Below the pieces are notes generated by a model. It did not search any database and was not told where the DNA came from. It saw nothing but the letters and a program-made list of their open reading frames with translations. From Comamonadaceae bacterium (GTDB lineage Bacteria; Pseudomonadota; Gammaproteobacteria; Burkholderiales; Burkholderiaceae_C), in NCBI GenBank assembly GCA_947443645.1, contig CANEXF010000009.1, forward strand, positions 1 to 64,000: 64,000 nt of DNA, read 5' to 3'. Position 1 is the first letter of the stretch, and each line of letters starts with the position of its first letter. Made by a program: the position numbers and the translations under genes. Of the stretch, positions 9,463 to 18,389 are shown in pieces.

Positions 9463-10518
9463 TCAGGGACGCCGCCCATCAAACGCGTCCTGCAGCAGCT
9501 GGCGTATGGCCAGCCGCTCCAGGGCCCGTGGATTCGGATACTGGTTTTGCATCGCGATGTCGCACGCGACATCCAGATCGGCCTCCTTCATGCCAATATC
9601 GCGCAGCGCCACCGGGGCGCCGTTGTTGCGGGCCAGATCAAACACCGCCTGCGCCGCGTTGGTGCCTTGCAGTGCGGCAGCAATCGACTGCATGGCCTCA
9701 GGCGCGGCAGCGGCGTTATAGGCCAGCGCGTGCGGCAAGACGATGGTGTGGGTCTCGGCATGCGGCAAATTGAAGCTGCCGCCCAGCGTGTGACACAGCT
9801 TGTGATGCAAGGCCATGCCGACATTGCCAAGCACCGTGCCGCACAACCAGGCACCATAAAGCGCATCGCTTCTGGCAGCCATGTCATTTGCTACTTTTTT
9901 AATAGCTGGTAGCGCCCGCCCCATGGCCGCTATACCTTCTTTTGCCATCAAGTCCATGATGGGATTGCGGTCCACGGCATACAGGCCTTCAGCCGCATGC
10001 GCAATCGCATTGATGCCGCTGGTCACGCTCATGCCCAGGGGCAGGCTCAGCGTCAGCTCGGGGTCGTAAATCACGCTGCGCGGCAGCACCCTCAGATCGC
10101 GCCCGGTTTTCTTCATCCCGCCTTCGGTGATGCCATAGATGGGCGTCATCTCCGAGCCGGCATAGGTGGTCGGAATCGCCAGTATCGGCAAGCCGGAGTC
10201 CAGCGCAATCGCCTTGCCCAGGCCGGTGGTGGAGCCGCCGCCAATCGCCACAGCGCAGTCCGCGCCGAGCTTGCGCGCGATCTCGCGGGCCTCGCGCGCG
10301 GTCTCTATCGGCACATGCATCACGGCGCGGTCAAAAACGCCCACCGCACGCGCGCCCAGCAGGTCGGCGATCATTTCTGCCGAAGCGCGCTGCTCGGGGG
10401 TGGAGAGCACCAGCGCCTTGTGCGCACCGAGCGCATCGATCTCGCGGCCCAGGTGCTGGAGACTGCCCGCGCCAAACACCACGCGTGCGGGCTGAGCGTT
10501 GTAGACAAAACTTTTCAT
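9463..10518 (-). CDS. maleylacetate reductase (iron-containing alcohol dehydrogenase family)
   Basis: AIGGGSTTGLGKAIAL, IPTTYAGSEMTPIYGITE, GMALHHKLCHTLGGSFNLPHAETHT. Confidence 0.92.
   Translation of the reverse strand: MKSFVYNAQPARVVFGAGSLQHLGREIDALGAHKALVLSTPEQRASAEMIADLLGARAVGVFDRAVMHVPIETAREAREIARKLGADCAVAIGGGSTTGLGKAIALDSGLPILAIPTTYAGSEMTPIYGITEGGMKKTGRDLRVLPRSVIYDPELTLSLPLGMSVTSGINAIAHAAEGLYAVDRNPIMDLMAKEGIAAMGRALPAIKKVANDMAARSDALYGAWLCGTVLGNVGMALHHKLCHTLGGSFNLPHAETHTIVLPHALAYNAAAAPEAMQSIAAALQGTNAAQAVFDLARNNGAPVALRDIGMKEADLDVACDIAMQNQYPNPRALERLAIRQLLQDAFDGRRP
9888..9918 (+). repeat. 31-nt dispersed repeat, copy B (inside maleylacetate reductase)
   Basis: TCATTTGCTAC and AGCGCCCG identical to copy A, same spacing. 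Confidence 0.7.
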
Positions 10519-10522
10519 GACG

Positions 10523-11419
10523 TCACTTTCTGTGCGTGGCTACATCAGTCGTCAAACCAGCGCTTTTTTCAACGGTCTTGATGATGCTGGCGTAATCGTC
10601 CCGCGCGTCGCCCTGCGCCATGGCCGCGTGCATGAGCTGCAGCGTCATGGCGGTCTGGGCCAGCGGCACATGGCTCGCCTGGCCGGCATCGAGAATCAGG
10701 TTCAGGTCTTTGCTCATCTGCTCGACGGTGAAGGTTGGCGTGAAGTCGCGCTGGCTCAGTTGCACCGCCTTGGCCTTGAGAATCGGCGAGGCGACTGCGC
10801 TGGCGCTGAGCACCTGCCACATGTCCTGCCAGTCGAGCCCGCCCTTGCGGCCCAGCGCCAGCCCCTCGGCCAGCATGGCGCTGGTCTGGGCAATCAACAG
10901 GTTCACGACCAGCTTCATGAGCCGTGCCTGCTCGGCATCACCAAGGTAAAACTGGCTCGGACCCAACAACTTTAGCAGCGGCAGCATCGCGTCGTAAGCC
11001 GCGCGCGGGCCGGAGGCCATGACGGTCAGTTGCGCCGCCTCTGCCATCTTGTTGTTACCCGACACCGTGGTGCGCAGGTACCGCAGGCTAGCGGCTGCGC
11101 ATTGCTGCGCAGCCGCACCGGATGCTGCTTGCGACACCGTGCTGGTGTCTACAAAGATCGCGCCCTTGCGTGCATTCTGGGCCACCTGTTCGGCCACCGC
11201 GCACAAGGCGGCGTCATGCGGCAGCGATGACCAAACCACGTCGGCCATAGCGATCGCAACTGCTGCGTCTGGCGCTACCAGCAGGCCTTGAGCGCTGGCC
11301 AGTTGCAAACGCTCGGGGCTAGGGTCGCTGACGCTGAGCGAATGCCCGGCCGCGAGAAAATGCAGCGCCATAGGCAGACCCATTTTGCCGACGCCCATCG
11401 CATGTATGCGCAGTGTCAT
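10523..11419 (-). CDS. NAD(P)-dependent oxidoreductase, 3-hydroxyisobutyrate dehydrogenase family
   Basis: GVGKMGLPMALHFLAAGHSLSV; FVDTSTVS; TVSGNNKMAEAAQLTVMASG. Confidence 0.88.
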   Translation of the reverse strand: MTLRIHAMGVGKMGLPMALHFLAAGHSLSVSDPSPERLQLASAQGLLVAPDAAVAIAMADVVWSSLPHDAALCAVAEQVAQNARKGAIFVDTSTVSQAASGAAAQQCAAASLRYLRTTVSGNNKMAEAAQLTVMASGPRAAYDAMLPLLKLLGPSQFYLGDAEQARLMKLVVNLLIAQTSAMLAEGLALGRKGGLDWQDMWQVLSASAVASPILKAKAVQLSQRDFTPTFTVEQMSKDLNLILDAGQASHVPLAQTAMTLQLMHAAMAQGDARDDYASIIKTVEKSAGLTTDVATHRK

Positions 11420-12012
11420 GGCGCGGCTTCTTGCACGCTTGCTGCTGGTGCCAGCCCGCCCTGGGTGCCGGGCATGAACTGGCTGTGCTGCATGTTGATG
11501 AGCCGATTCCAGCGCTGCTGGCCCATGGTCAGGCCTATGAAAAAACCAAGCTCAACGATCGGGCCTGTTTCAAAATTGTCGTAAAGCCCCTGCCACAGCT
11601 CGTCGCTTGAGTCCAGCCCCCAGGTGATGGCTTCTGCCAGGCGAAGCGCGGCCTTCTGGCGCGGCGTGAAGCGCTGCGACTTGTCAAATTCGAGCAGGTC
11701 TTTGACGTCATCTTCAAGCAGACCCTGCGCCTGTGCTTTGACCGAGCGCTGATTACCGCAGTAGTTGCAGTTGACAGCCTGTGACACATACAGGCGGCAA
11801 AGCTCCTTGATGGCATGGTCGCAAACGCCGTTGACAAAAGTGGTATTCCAGGCATTTGTAAACGCCCAGAACACGTCCGGCACGTTGGCGCGCATGGCGT
11901 GGCTCTCGGGTCGCGGCGCGCCGTCTCGTGCGGCACGCTCAAACTCGGCCATCATGGCCGGATCGGTGATTAACGCGGGGTCTATGTAGGGAAGGCGTTG
12001 CGGCTGGTTCAT
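11416..12012 (-). CDS. carboxymuconolactone decarboxylase/AhpD-like protein
   Basis: ELCRLYVSQAVNCNYCGNQRS CxxC motif context; ATGA overlap with neighbour. Confidence 0.82.
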   Translation of the reverse strand: MNQPQRLPYIDPALITDPAMMAEFERAARDGAPRPESHAMRANVPDVFWAFTNAWNTTFVNGVCDHAIKELCRLYVSQAVNCNYCGNQRSVKAQAQGLLEDDVKDLLEFDKSQRFTPRQKAALRLAEAITWGLDSSDELWQGLYDNFETGPIVELGFFIGLTMGQQRWNRLINMQHSQFMPGTQGGLAPAASVQEAAP

Positions 12013-12935
12013 GGCTTGCTCCGTGGTGCTTGCAGTAGCGCAATAGCGCGCTCAAAACAGGAAAGGTCGATGTACTGGTCAGTCGCTGGCGGCGTGCCGC
12101 CCCACATGCCTTCCATCTCGGCGCGAATAGCCAGCACGGCCCGAAAGCCATCGTTGTCAAAACGCGCATCCGGTGCCAGGCCTGAGCCCGGCTTGACCAG
12201 GGCCTCGTATGTGCCGGCCGCAACAGTCGCCGTGAGCTTGAAGCGGTCCACCAGCAGGGCCAGCATCTGCTCGTGATGCGCGGGCTTCATCACATGGCGC
12301 TGCCCTTCGATGTAAGCGGCCAGGTAGTGCGTCAACACCTCGGCATGCTCAGCCGCCCACTGGCGCATCACAAATGCACCCGTGGCCTGGTAAGGGCCCA
12401 GCAACTCAAACTGGCTGCCCAGACTTTTCAGGCCTTTTTCACGCACCATAAATGAAAAAGGCGGGTTGATCATGCCGGCGGCAAGCTGGCTGTCGGCGAC
12501 CATGGCAGCGGCGCGCGGACCGGTGCCCCCGGCCAGACGCACACCATAGTCACGGTCTTCCAGCAAGCCGTGGAGCTGGAGGATTTTTTTGGCGGCCAAG
12601 GCATAGGCGGTATTCGGGGCGTCGACTGCCAGCAGCTTGCCGCGCAGGTCGGAGATGCTGTCGATCTCGGCGCGCACCATGAAATCGTTCATGCCAGCGT
12701 CACCACCACAGACAATCACCGCGTCTTTGCCAGCCTCTATCATGGCCACCGCGTTGTCGACTGCCGCATGCGCAATTTCAAACGCGCCTTCAGCCAGGCC
12801 CGCACGCTGCTCGTCAGAGTTGGGCGTGTTTTGAATTTCTATGCGCAGACCACGCTTCTCAAAGTAGCCATTGGCCACGGCCGCCAGCAAGGGCAGATTG
12901 CTGGAGGTGTTGAAGATGTTGACGCGCAAAAGCAT
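12009..12935 (-). CDS. NMT1/THI5-like SBP-fold protein without signal peptide
   Basis: LPLLAAVANGYFEKRGLRIEI and AEGAFEIAHAAVDNAVAM; begins MLLRVNIFNTSSNL without leader. Confidence 0.8.
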   Translation of the reverse strand: MLLRVNIFNTSSNLPLLAAVANGYFEKRGLRIEIQNTPNSDEQRAGLAEGAFEIAHAAVDNAVAMIEAGKDAVIVCGGDAGMNDFMVRAEIDSISDLRGKLLAVDAPNTAYALAAKKILQLHGLLEDRDYGVRLAGGTGPRAAAMVADSQLAAGMINPPFSFMVREKGLKSLGSQFELLGPYQATGAFVMRQWAAEHAEVLTHYLAAYIEGQRHVMKPAHHEQMLALLVDRFKLTATVAAGTYEALVKPGSGLAPDARFDNDGFRAVLAIRAEMEGMWGGTPPATDQYIDLSCFERAIALLQAPRSKP

Positions 12936-13015
12936 GAATAAGCCTCAGACAGTGGTTCGCTTGAAGTGGGCGGCTAAAAGGTTAAAGGGCTGGGAAATCC
13001 TGCTTTTGAACCGCT

Positions 13016-15187
13016 TCAGGCCTCGTCAGCCATCGCGGCGCGCGTGATGCTTTCGGTTGTCAGCGGCATGTCGCGCACGCGTACACCCAGCGCATCGGCC
13101 ACCGCATTGGCAATCGCTGCGGCAACCGGGCCATGGGTGGCCTCGCCGGCTCCCACTGACTTCACTTCAGGTCGGTCAATGATGTTGACTTCGACTTCGG
13201 GCACCTCTGAAAACCGCAAGATGGGGTAGCTTTCCCAGCTGTTGCTGAGAATTCGGTTGCGGTCAAACTGCACCGCCTCCTTGAGCACCCAGCTGACGGT
13301 CTGGATCGCGCCGCCCTCGATCTGGTTGACCACGCCGTCCGGGCTCACCACCCGGCCCAGGTCAACCGCAATCCAGAGCTTGTTGACGCGCACCTCATGG
13401 CCCGCGTCAATCGAGGCCACCACGGCGCAATAAGCACCGGTATTTTTGTACTTGGCGAAAGCCAGGCCCATGCCCCGGCCCTCGACCTTGGCGCAATAGT
13501 CCTTGCGATGGGTCCAGTCAGCCATGCTTGCGGCCGATTCAAGCACGGCACGTGCACGTGGATCGCTCAGGTGACGCAAGCGGAACGCCAGCGGGTCAAC
13601 ATCCAGATCAAGCGCGATTTCGTCGAGAAAGGACTCGATGGCGAACACATTGCAATGCGCACCCAGCGAACGCAGCGACGAGGTGCGTATCGGCATGGTG
13701 AGCGTTCGATGGCAGACCGCCCGCCACTGTTCGAAGTCATAAAGCGGCACGGCATTGCGCTCGGCGCCGCCGCCATTGGCCAGCGGCATGTTGATGGCCA
13801 CTTGTTGCGGGAATGGATTTTCCAGCATGGTGGCAGCGAGCAGCACAGGAATTTTGCTGCGACCGGGCCGCATGCTGTGGCCGCTAGACCAGACCTCGTG
13901 CTGCCAGTTGGCAATCAGGCCGTCGGCGTCGACTTCAGCCGTGAGCTCCACCGCCATGGCCGCTCCAAAGGGCGGGCAAGCCAGTTCGTCTTCACGCGTC
14001 CACTGCAGTTGCACTGGCCGGCCCGGTACGGCACGCGCCAGCAGCGCGGCATCGCAGGCGACGTCATCTGCGCCATTGTGGCCGTAGCAGCCAGCGCCTT
14101 CGACGTGCTGCAAGGTGATGCTGTCGGCCGGCATGCCGAGCACCAGGGCCAGGTCGGCGCGCAGGTTGTACACGCCCTGGCTGTGCGTCCAGACGTCCAG
14201 ACCGTGCGGTGCAAAGCAGGCCACCGCGCAAGACGGCGCGATCGACGCATGCGCCAGAAACGGCCGTGAATAGGCAGACTTGAAACTGCGCGCGGCTAGG
14301 CGCGGCACAGCAAGCGGCGGCGCTGTTTTTTCAGCCACCAAGCTGGTGTCGGCGGGCTGCGCGCGCAGGAAGGCGGGCATGGCGTGCATGTCAGGCAGTG
14401 CCGATGTTTCATGCCAATGCGCGAGGGCCGAGAGTTTGGCCAAAGCCCGCACGGCCGAATATTCGTCGCTGGCAATCACGCCCAAAAAACTTCCGTCGCG
14501 CACGATCGCGACCACGCCGGGCAGTGCCTGCACCGCCGCCAGATCAACGTCGGTCAGCACGGCGCCTGCGGAAGGTGGATGCGCCACCCGCCCGTACAAC
14601 ATGCCTGGCAAAGACATGTCGTGGATAAACCGTGGCCTTCCGCTGACTTTGTCAGGAATATCCAGGCGCTGCAGCCCACGCTGCGTAGGGGTGACCGCTT
14701 GCTTGCCCGCGGCCAGACCACTGGCCTGAACATCAAGCCGCGCGTCGTCGGCCAGCGCCCAGTAGCTGGTAACAGGGCCAGCGGCACCATCACCGAAAAA
14801 GATAGTGCCGTCGCGCACTTGCAGCGCGAGCTGCTGGTCTGGCGTTAGCTGCAACTGCCTGGCTGCAGCCTCAAGATAAATGCTGCGCGCCTGGGCGCAG
14901 ACCTGACGCAATGCACCGCCAGAGTCATGCACCGACATGCTGCCCGCCGTCATGCCCTCGTTGGGGCCGGCGCTCGTGCTGGCCGCGACCATGCGGATGC
15001 GCGACGCAGAAACATCGAGTTCTTCTGAAACGATTTGCGCCAGCGCGGTGGCAATGCCCTGCCCAAGCTCGACCTTGCCGGTACGCACGGTGATGCTGCC
15101 GTCGCTGTGAATGGCCAGCCATTGCGACAGATGCCGGTTGAGGTTCAGGCTGCCGGGCAAGACCGGAAAATCAGCTTGCGGGTTCAT
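13016..15187 (-). CDS. molybdopterin-binding large subunit of xanthine dehydrogenase family (isoquinoline 1-oxidoreductase-like)
   Basis: GKVELGQGIATALAQIVSEEL; YGHNGADDVACDAALLARAVPGRPVQLQWTREDE; SVGAGEATHGPVAAAIANAVADALG; start moved to ATG at 15187, overlapping upstream gene stop. Confidence 0.9.
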   Translation of the reverse strand: MNPQADFPVLPGSLNLNRHLSQWLAIHSDGSITVRTGKVELGQGIATALAQIVSEELDVSASRIRMVAASTSAGPNEGMTAGSMSVHDSGGALRQVCAQARSIYLEAAARQLQLTPDQQLALQVRDGTIFFGDGAAGPVTSYWALADDARLDVQASGLAAGKQAVTPTQRGLQRLDIPDKVSGRPRFIHDMSLPGMLYGRVAHPPSAGAVLTDVDLAAVQALPGVVAIVRDGSFLGVIASDEYSAVRALAKLSALAHWHETSALPDMHAMPAFLRAQPADTSLVAEKTAPPLAVPRLAARSFKSAYSRPFLAHASIAPSCAVACFAPHGLDVWTHSQGVYNLRADLALVLGMPADSITLQHVEGAGCYGHNGADDVACDAALLARAVPGRPVQLQWTREDELACPPFGAAMAVELTAEVDADGLIANWQHEVWSSGHSMRPGRSKIPVLLAATMLENPFPQQVAINMPLANGGGAERNAVPLYDFEQWRAVCHRTLTMPIRTSSLRSLGAHCNVFAIESFLDEIALDLDVDPLAFRLRHLSDPRARAVLESAASMADWTHRKDYCAKVEGRGMGLAFAKYKNTGAYCAVVASIDAGHEVRVNKLWIAVDLGRVVSPDGVVNQIEGGAIQTVSWVLKEAVQFDRNRILSNSWESYPILRFSEVPEVEVNIIDRPEVKSVGAGEATHGPVAAAIANAVADALGVRVRDMPLTTESITRAAMADEA

Positions 15188-15672
15188 GCGGCAGCTCCCT
15201 GACGGTGCATCACATCGGCTGCGCGCAACACGGCGCGCACGATGCGGTTGTGGCTGCCGCAGCGGCATAGGTGTTTGTCCAGCGCCTGCCTGACCTGGGC
15301 CTCGGTAGGTTGGGCTTGCTCGGCAAGCAGCGCGGCCGCGCTGATCAAGATGCCCGACAGGCAGTAGCCGCACTGCGCGGCCTGCTCATCAATAAAGGCC
15401 TGCTGCAGCGGGTGCAGCTTGCCGCCTTGCGCGAGCCCCTCCACCGTGACGATGGCCTTGCCTTCAGCCGCCCAAACCGGCGTGTCGCAAGACGGCAGCG
15501 ATACGCCATCGATCAACACGTGGCAGGAGCCGCACTGGCTGGCACCGCAACCAAAGCGCGTACCCTTGAGCGCATCGTCCTGACGCAAGACATATATCAG
15601 CGGCGTGTTTTCGTCGGCTTGCACCGTGCATGCACGATCATTGACATTCAGATTTATCACACGAGTAGCCAT
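15184..15672 (-). CDS. 2Fe-2S small subunit of molybdenum hydroxylase
   Basis: GCGASQCGSCHVLIDG and CGYCLSGILI...CRCGSHNRIVRAV double [2Fe-2S] signatures. Confidence 0.95.
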   Translation of the reverse strand: MATRVINLNVNDRACTVQADENTPLIYVLRQDDALKGTRFGCGASQCGSCHVLIDGVSLPSCDTPVWAAEGKAIVTVEGLAQGGKLHPLQQAFIDEQAAQCGYCLSGILISAAALLAEQAQPTEAQVRQALDKHLCRCGSHNRIVRAVLRAADVMHRQGAAA

Positions 15673-15697
15673 CAATTCACCAGTATCCTTTTCAAAC

Positions 15698-16014
15698 GGG
15701 GGCCACGGAACTGGCTTAGCCAGGCGTCAGGCGCAGCGGCCCCCTCGGGGGGCAGGGTACTACACGAAGTGAACAAACATGGATGCGATCTTCCCTTCAA
15801 GCAAGGGCCACGGAACTGGCGTAGCCAGACCGCAGGCGCATCCTTCAATACCTCAGGACGAACGGAAGCCCGCTCGGGGAGCCGCACAGTACGCGAAGCG
15901 ACAAACGTAGGCACCTTCTTCGCCAGCCGGGGCCGCGGGTCCGGCTTTGCCGGCCCGCAGGCGCAGCGCCCCCTCGGGGGGCAGCGCAGTACGCGAAGCG
16001 ACAAGCGTGGGGGC
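15698..16014. repeat. three degenerate tandem copies of a structured GC-rich intergenic element
   Basis: Repeated core GGCCACGGAACTGGCNTAGCCAG...CCCCCTCGGGGGGC...GTACGCGAAGCGACAA at 15698-15786, 15803-15914, 15927-16014. Confidence 0.88.
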
Positions 16015-16018
16015 AACA

Positions 16019-16978
16019 TTACTTCGGCGCCGCTTTCATGACAGCACCCAGGGTCGCAAATTCTTCCTTGATGTAGGCATCAAAGCGTTCTGGTGTCATG
16101 GGCATGGGCTCTGCGCCCAGTTTGGCCAGGCGCTCCACCACCTCGGGCTGAAGCATAATTTTGCGCACTTCCTGATTGAGCTTGTTGACAATGTTGCGCG
16201 GCGTCTTGGCAGGCGCCAGCAAGCCAACCCAGAAATCGAACACAAAGCCAGGCACACCCGCTTCGGCCACTGTAGGCACGTCGGGCAAGGCGCTTGAGCG
16301 CTTGGTCGTGCTGACCGCAAGAGCACGCATGCGGTTGTCGCGAATCGAGGGAATAGACGCCAGAACCGGGGTGAACATGAAGTCAACCCGGCCAGAGCTG
16401 ACCTCGACAATTGTCTCCGGTGTTCCCTTGAAAGGAATGTGGGTGACCTGAATGGCCGAGACCGCGCGAAACTTCTCTGCGTTCACGTGCGTCGCGCTGC
16501 CCACGCCTGCAGAGGCGTAGTTCAACTGGCCAGGCTTGGCTTTTGCGGCAGCGATCAAATCGCGCACCGACTTGATCGGACTGTCAGCCGCGACCACCAG
16601 CACGTTGGGCAATGCAGCCAGCGGCGAAATGCCTGCAAAGTCGCCCACCGTGTCATAGGACAAATTTCCATACAGCGCAGGGTTGACCACGTGCCCGGTA
16701 GACACCACCAGCAGCGTGTAGCCGTCTGGATCGCTCTTGGCTACCTGGGCCGCGCCCAGCGTGCCACCAGCGCCGGACCGGTTTTCAACCACCACCGCCT
16801 GGCCCAGGCTGGCACTGAGCCGCTCGCCCACGATGCGGGCCATGATGTCGGTCGCGCTACCCGCCGTGAAGGGAACAATGATCTTGATGATCTTGTTCGG
16901 ATAGTCGACTGCCGGCGCCTGGGCCCAGGACGTGGCGACCGTCAAAGCGGTCGCGGCGAGTATCAAAAAGCGTTTCAT
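16019..16978 (-). CDS. Bug/TTT-family periplasmic receptor
   Basis: Signal peptide; YPNKIIKIIVPFTAGSATDIMARI; VVENRSGAGGTLGAAQVAKSDPDGYT. Confidence 0.93.
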   Translation of the reverse strand: MKRFLILAATALTVATSWAQAPAVDYPNKIIKIIVPFTAGSATDIMARIVGERLSASLGQAVVVENRSGAGGTLGAAQVAKSDPDGYTLLVVSTGHVVNPALYGNLSYDTVGDFAGISPLAALPNVLVVAADSPIKSVRDLIAAAKAKPGQLNYASAGVGSATHVNAEKFRAVSAIQVTHIPFKGTPETIVEVSSGRVDFMFTPVLASIPSIRDNRMRALAVSTTKRSSALPDVPTVAEAGVPGFVFDFWVGLLAPAKTPRNIVNKLNQEVRKIMLQPEVVERLAKLGAEPMPMTPERFDAYIKEEFATLGAVMKAAPK

Positions 16979-17026
16979 GATTTGTCTCCTGAATTTAGTA
17001 TTGAACCGGTCTTCGCCGTTTAAATA

Positions 17027-17057
17027 CGAGCGCTGGCAGCTATTACTTCTATAGCAT
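17027..17057 (-). repeat. 31-nt dispersed repeat, copy C (overlaps amidohydrolase stop codon)
   Basis: Reverse complement ATGCTATAGAAGTAATAGCTGCCAGCGCTCG. Confidence 0.65.
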
Positions 17058-18386
17058 CAAGGCCTTCGTAATCTTTTCGCCGGAAGCCCTTAGCGCTTCC
17101 AGATGGGGCTTCAAGTCCACCCCCAGGAGCTGACCATGGCGCTTCTTCCAGCGTCCGGCCACCATCACACTGTCGATGTTGGCCAGCGAGGTCTGCGTCA
17201 CCACGCTGCTGACCGGGTCATGCACAGGCTGCATGTTCAAGTCCGTCGCGCGAATCATCACCAGATCGGCCTGCTTGCCGGCGGCCAGCGAGCCTATGCG
17301 GTGCGACTGCTTGAGCATGCGAGCGCCCTCCACCGTCACCCAGGACAGCGCTTCGCGCGTCGTGACGGTTGACGTCGGCGGAATGCCGCCGTGCGCTTCC
17401 CGAAAAGCCGCGTTGTCCAGCGCGCGCTGCATGCCCAGCGCCACGCGCGCCTGGGTCAGCATGTCGCCGCTGACGGCGCTTTCCAGATCAACCCCCAGCG
17501 ACGGGGCGCGACCGACCGCCCGCAAGCGTCCGGTGATAGGGTAGCCGTGGCCCTGGGTCATTTCGCTCTCTGCAGCGGCAGAAAAACTCATGCCCAGCGC
17601 GCAAAAACGCTGGAGCTGCGCATCGCTGAGCGCGTGGCCATGAACAATATTGATATGGTCGCCGAGCAGACCAGCCGCCTCCAGCTGCTCCCAGCCGTCC
17701 GGCGTGCGTGCCGGGCCACCACCTTGATGCAGCGAAGCAATCAGGCCCAGCTCCCTGGCCATGGCGAAGTCGTGCAGCGCGACCTCAAGTGTTGAATAGT
17801 GCGGCCCCAGCACGGCAGCGTGTACATTCAGCAGCGGCTGGCCCTGCTGTGCCTTGAGCAGGCGCTCTATCTCGGCACGCGGATGCGCGACTTCCCAGAA
17901 CGGCTTTTGCCCCGGCTTGGGGTCGGGCTTGGCGGTGCCATGAAAGAAAGCCGCGCGTATGCCAGACTCAAGCAAGGCCGCGATCGCCGCATCGTTGTGC
18001 TCGGGCGTCGGGTTGTTGTGGCACCAGTCGGCCAGTGTGGTGGTGCCGCAATTGAGCTGGTTCAGAGCGCCCACCAGCGTGGCAACGTGCAGGTCCTGCG
18101 GCTCAAACACTGTTGCCAGTCCGGCATGCATGTTCTTGAAGTACTCGAGCAAGGTCCAGTTGGAGGCTAGGCCGCGCAAGGCGGTCTGCCAGGTGTGCAT
18201 GTGGGCATTGACCAGGCCCGGAATAATGATGAAGCCGGTCGCATCCACGACCTGGGCGTCGCCTGCATGAATCACAGGCGCGATTTCGGTCAGGCTGTCG
18301 CCAGTCACCAGAATATCCCCCTGGGGCAGGTCACCCTGCGCATCCATCGTGATGATGGTCGCGCCCTTGATAAGCGTACGCGTCAT
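17049..18386 (-). CDS. amidohydrolase/deaminase (AtzA/TrzN/cytosine deaminase-like)
   Basis: PGLVNAHMHTWQTALRG; LIASLHQGGG; HGHALSDAQL; GSLAAGKQADLVMIRA. Confidence 0.88.
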   Translation of the reverse strand: MTRTLIKGATIITMDAQGDLPQGDILVTGDSLTEIAPVIHAGDAQVVDATGFIIIPGLVNAHMHTWQTALRGLASNWTLLEYFKNMHAGLATVFEPQDLHVATLVGALNQLNCGTTTLADWCHNNPTPEHNDAAIAALLESGIRAAFFHGTAKPDPKPGQKPFWEVAHPRAEIERLLKAQQGQPLLNVHAAVLGPHYSTLEVALHDFAMARELGLIASLHQGGGPARTPDGWEQLEAAGLLGDHINIVHGHALSDAQLQRFCALGMSFSAAAESEMTQGHGYPITGRLRAVGRAPSLGVDLESAVSGDMLTQARVALGMQRALDNAAFREAHGGIPPTSTVTTREALSWVTVEGARMLKQSHRIGSLAAGKQADLVMIRATDLNMQPVHDPVSSVVTQTSLANIDSVMVAGRWKKRHGQLLGVDLKPHLEALRASGEKITKALML

Positions 18387-18389
18387 GTT

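Noticed and set aside
8384-9721. 445-aa + strand ORF antisense to the amidohydrolase
   Set aside because: Antisense frame of a gene with clear family motifs; no recognisable domain.
15698-16014. CRISPR array interpretation of the tandem repeats
   Set aside because: Units are about 90-110 nt, degenerate and contiguous, without uniform short repeats and unique spacers; no cas genes in the window.
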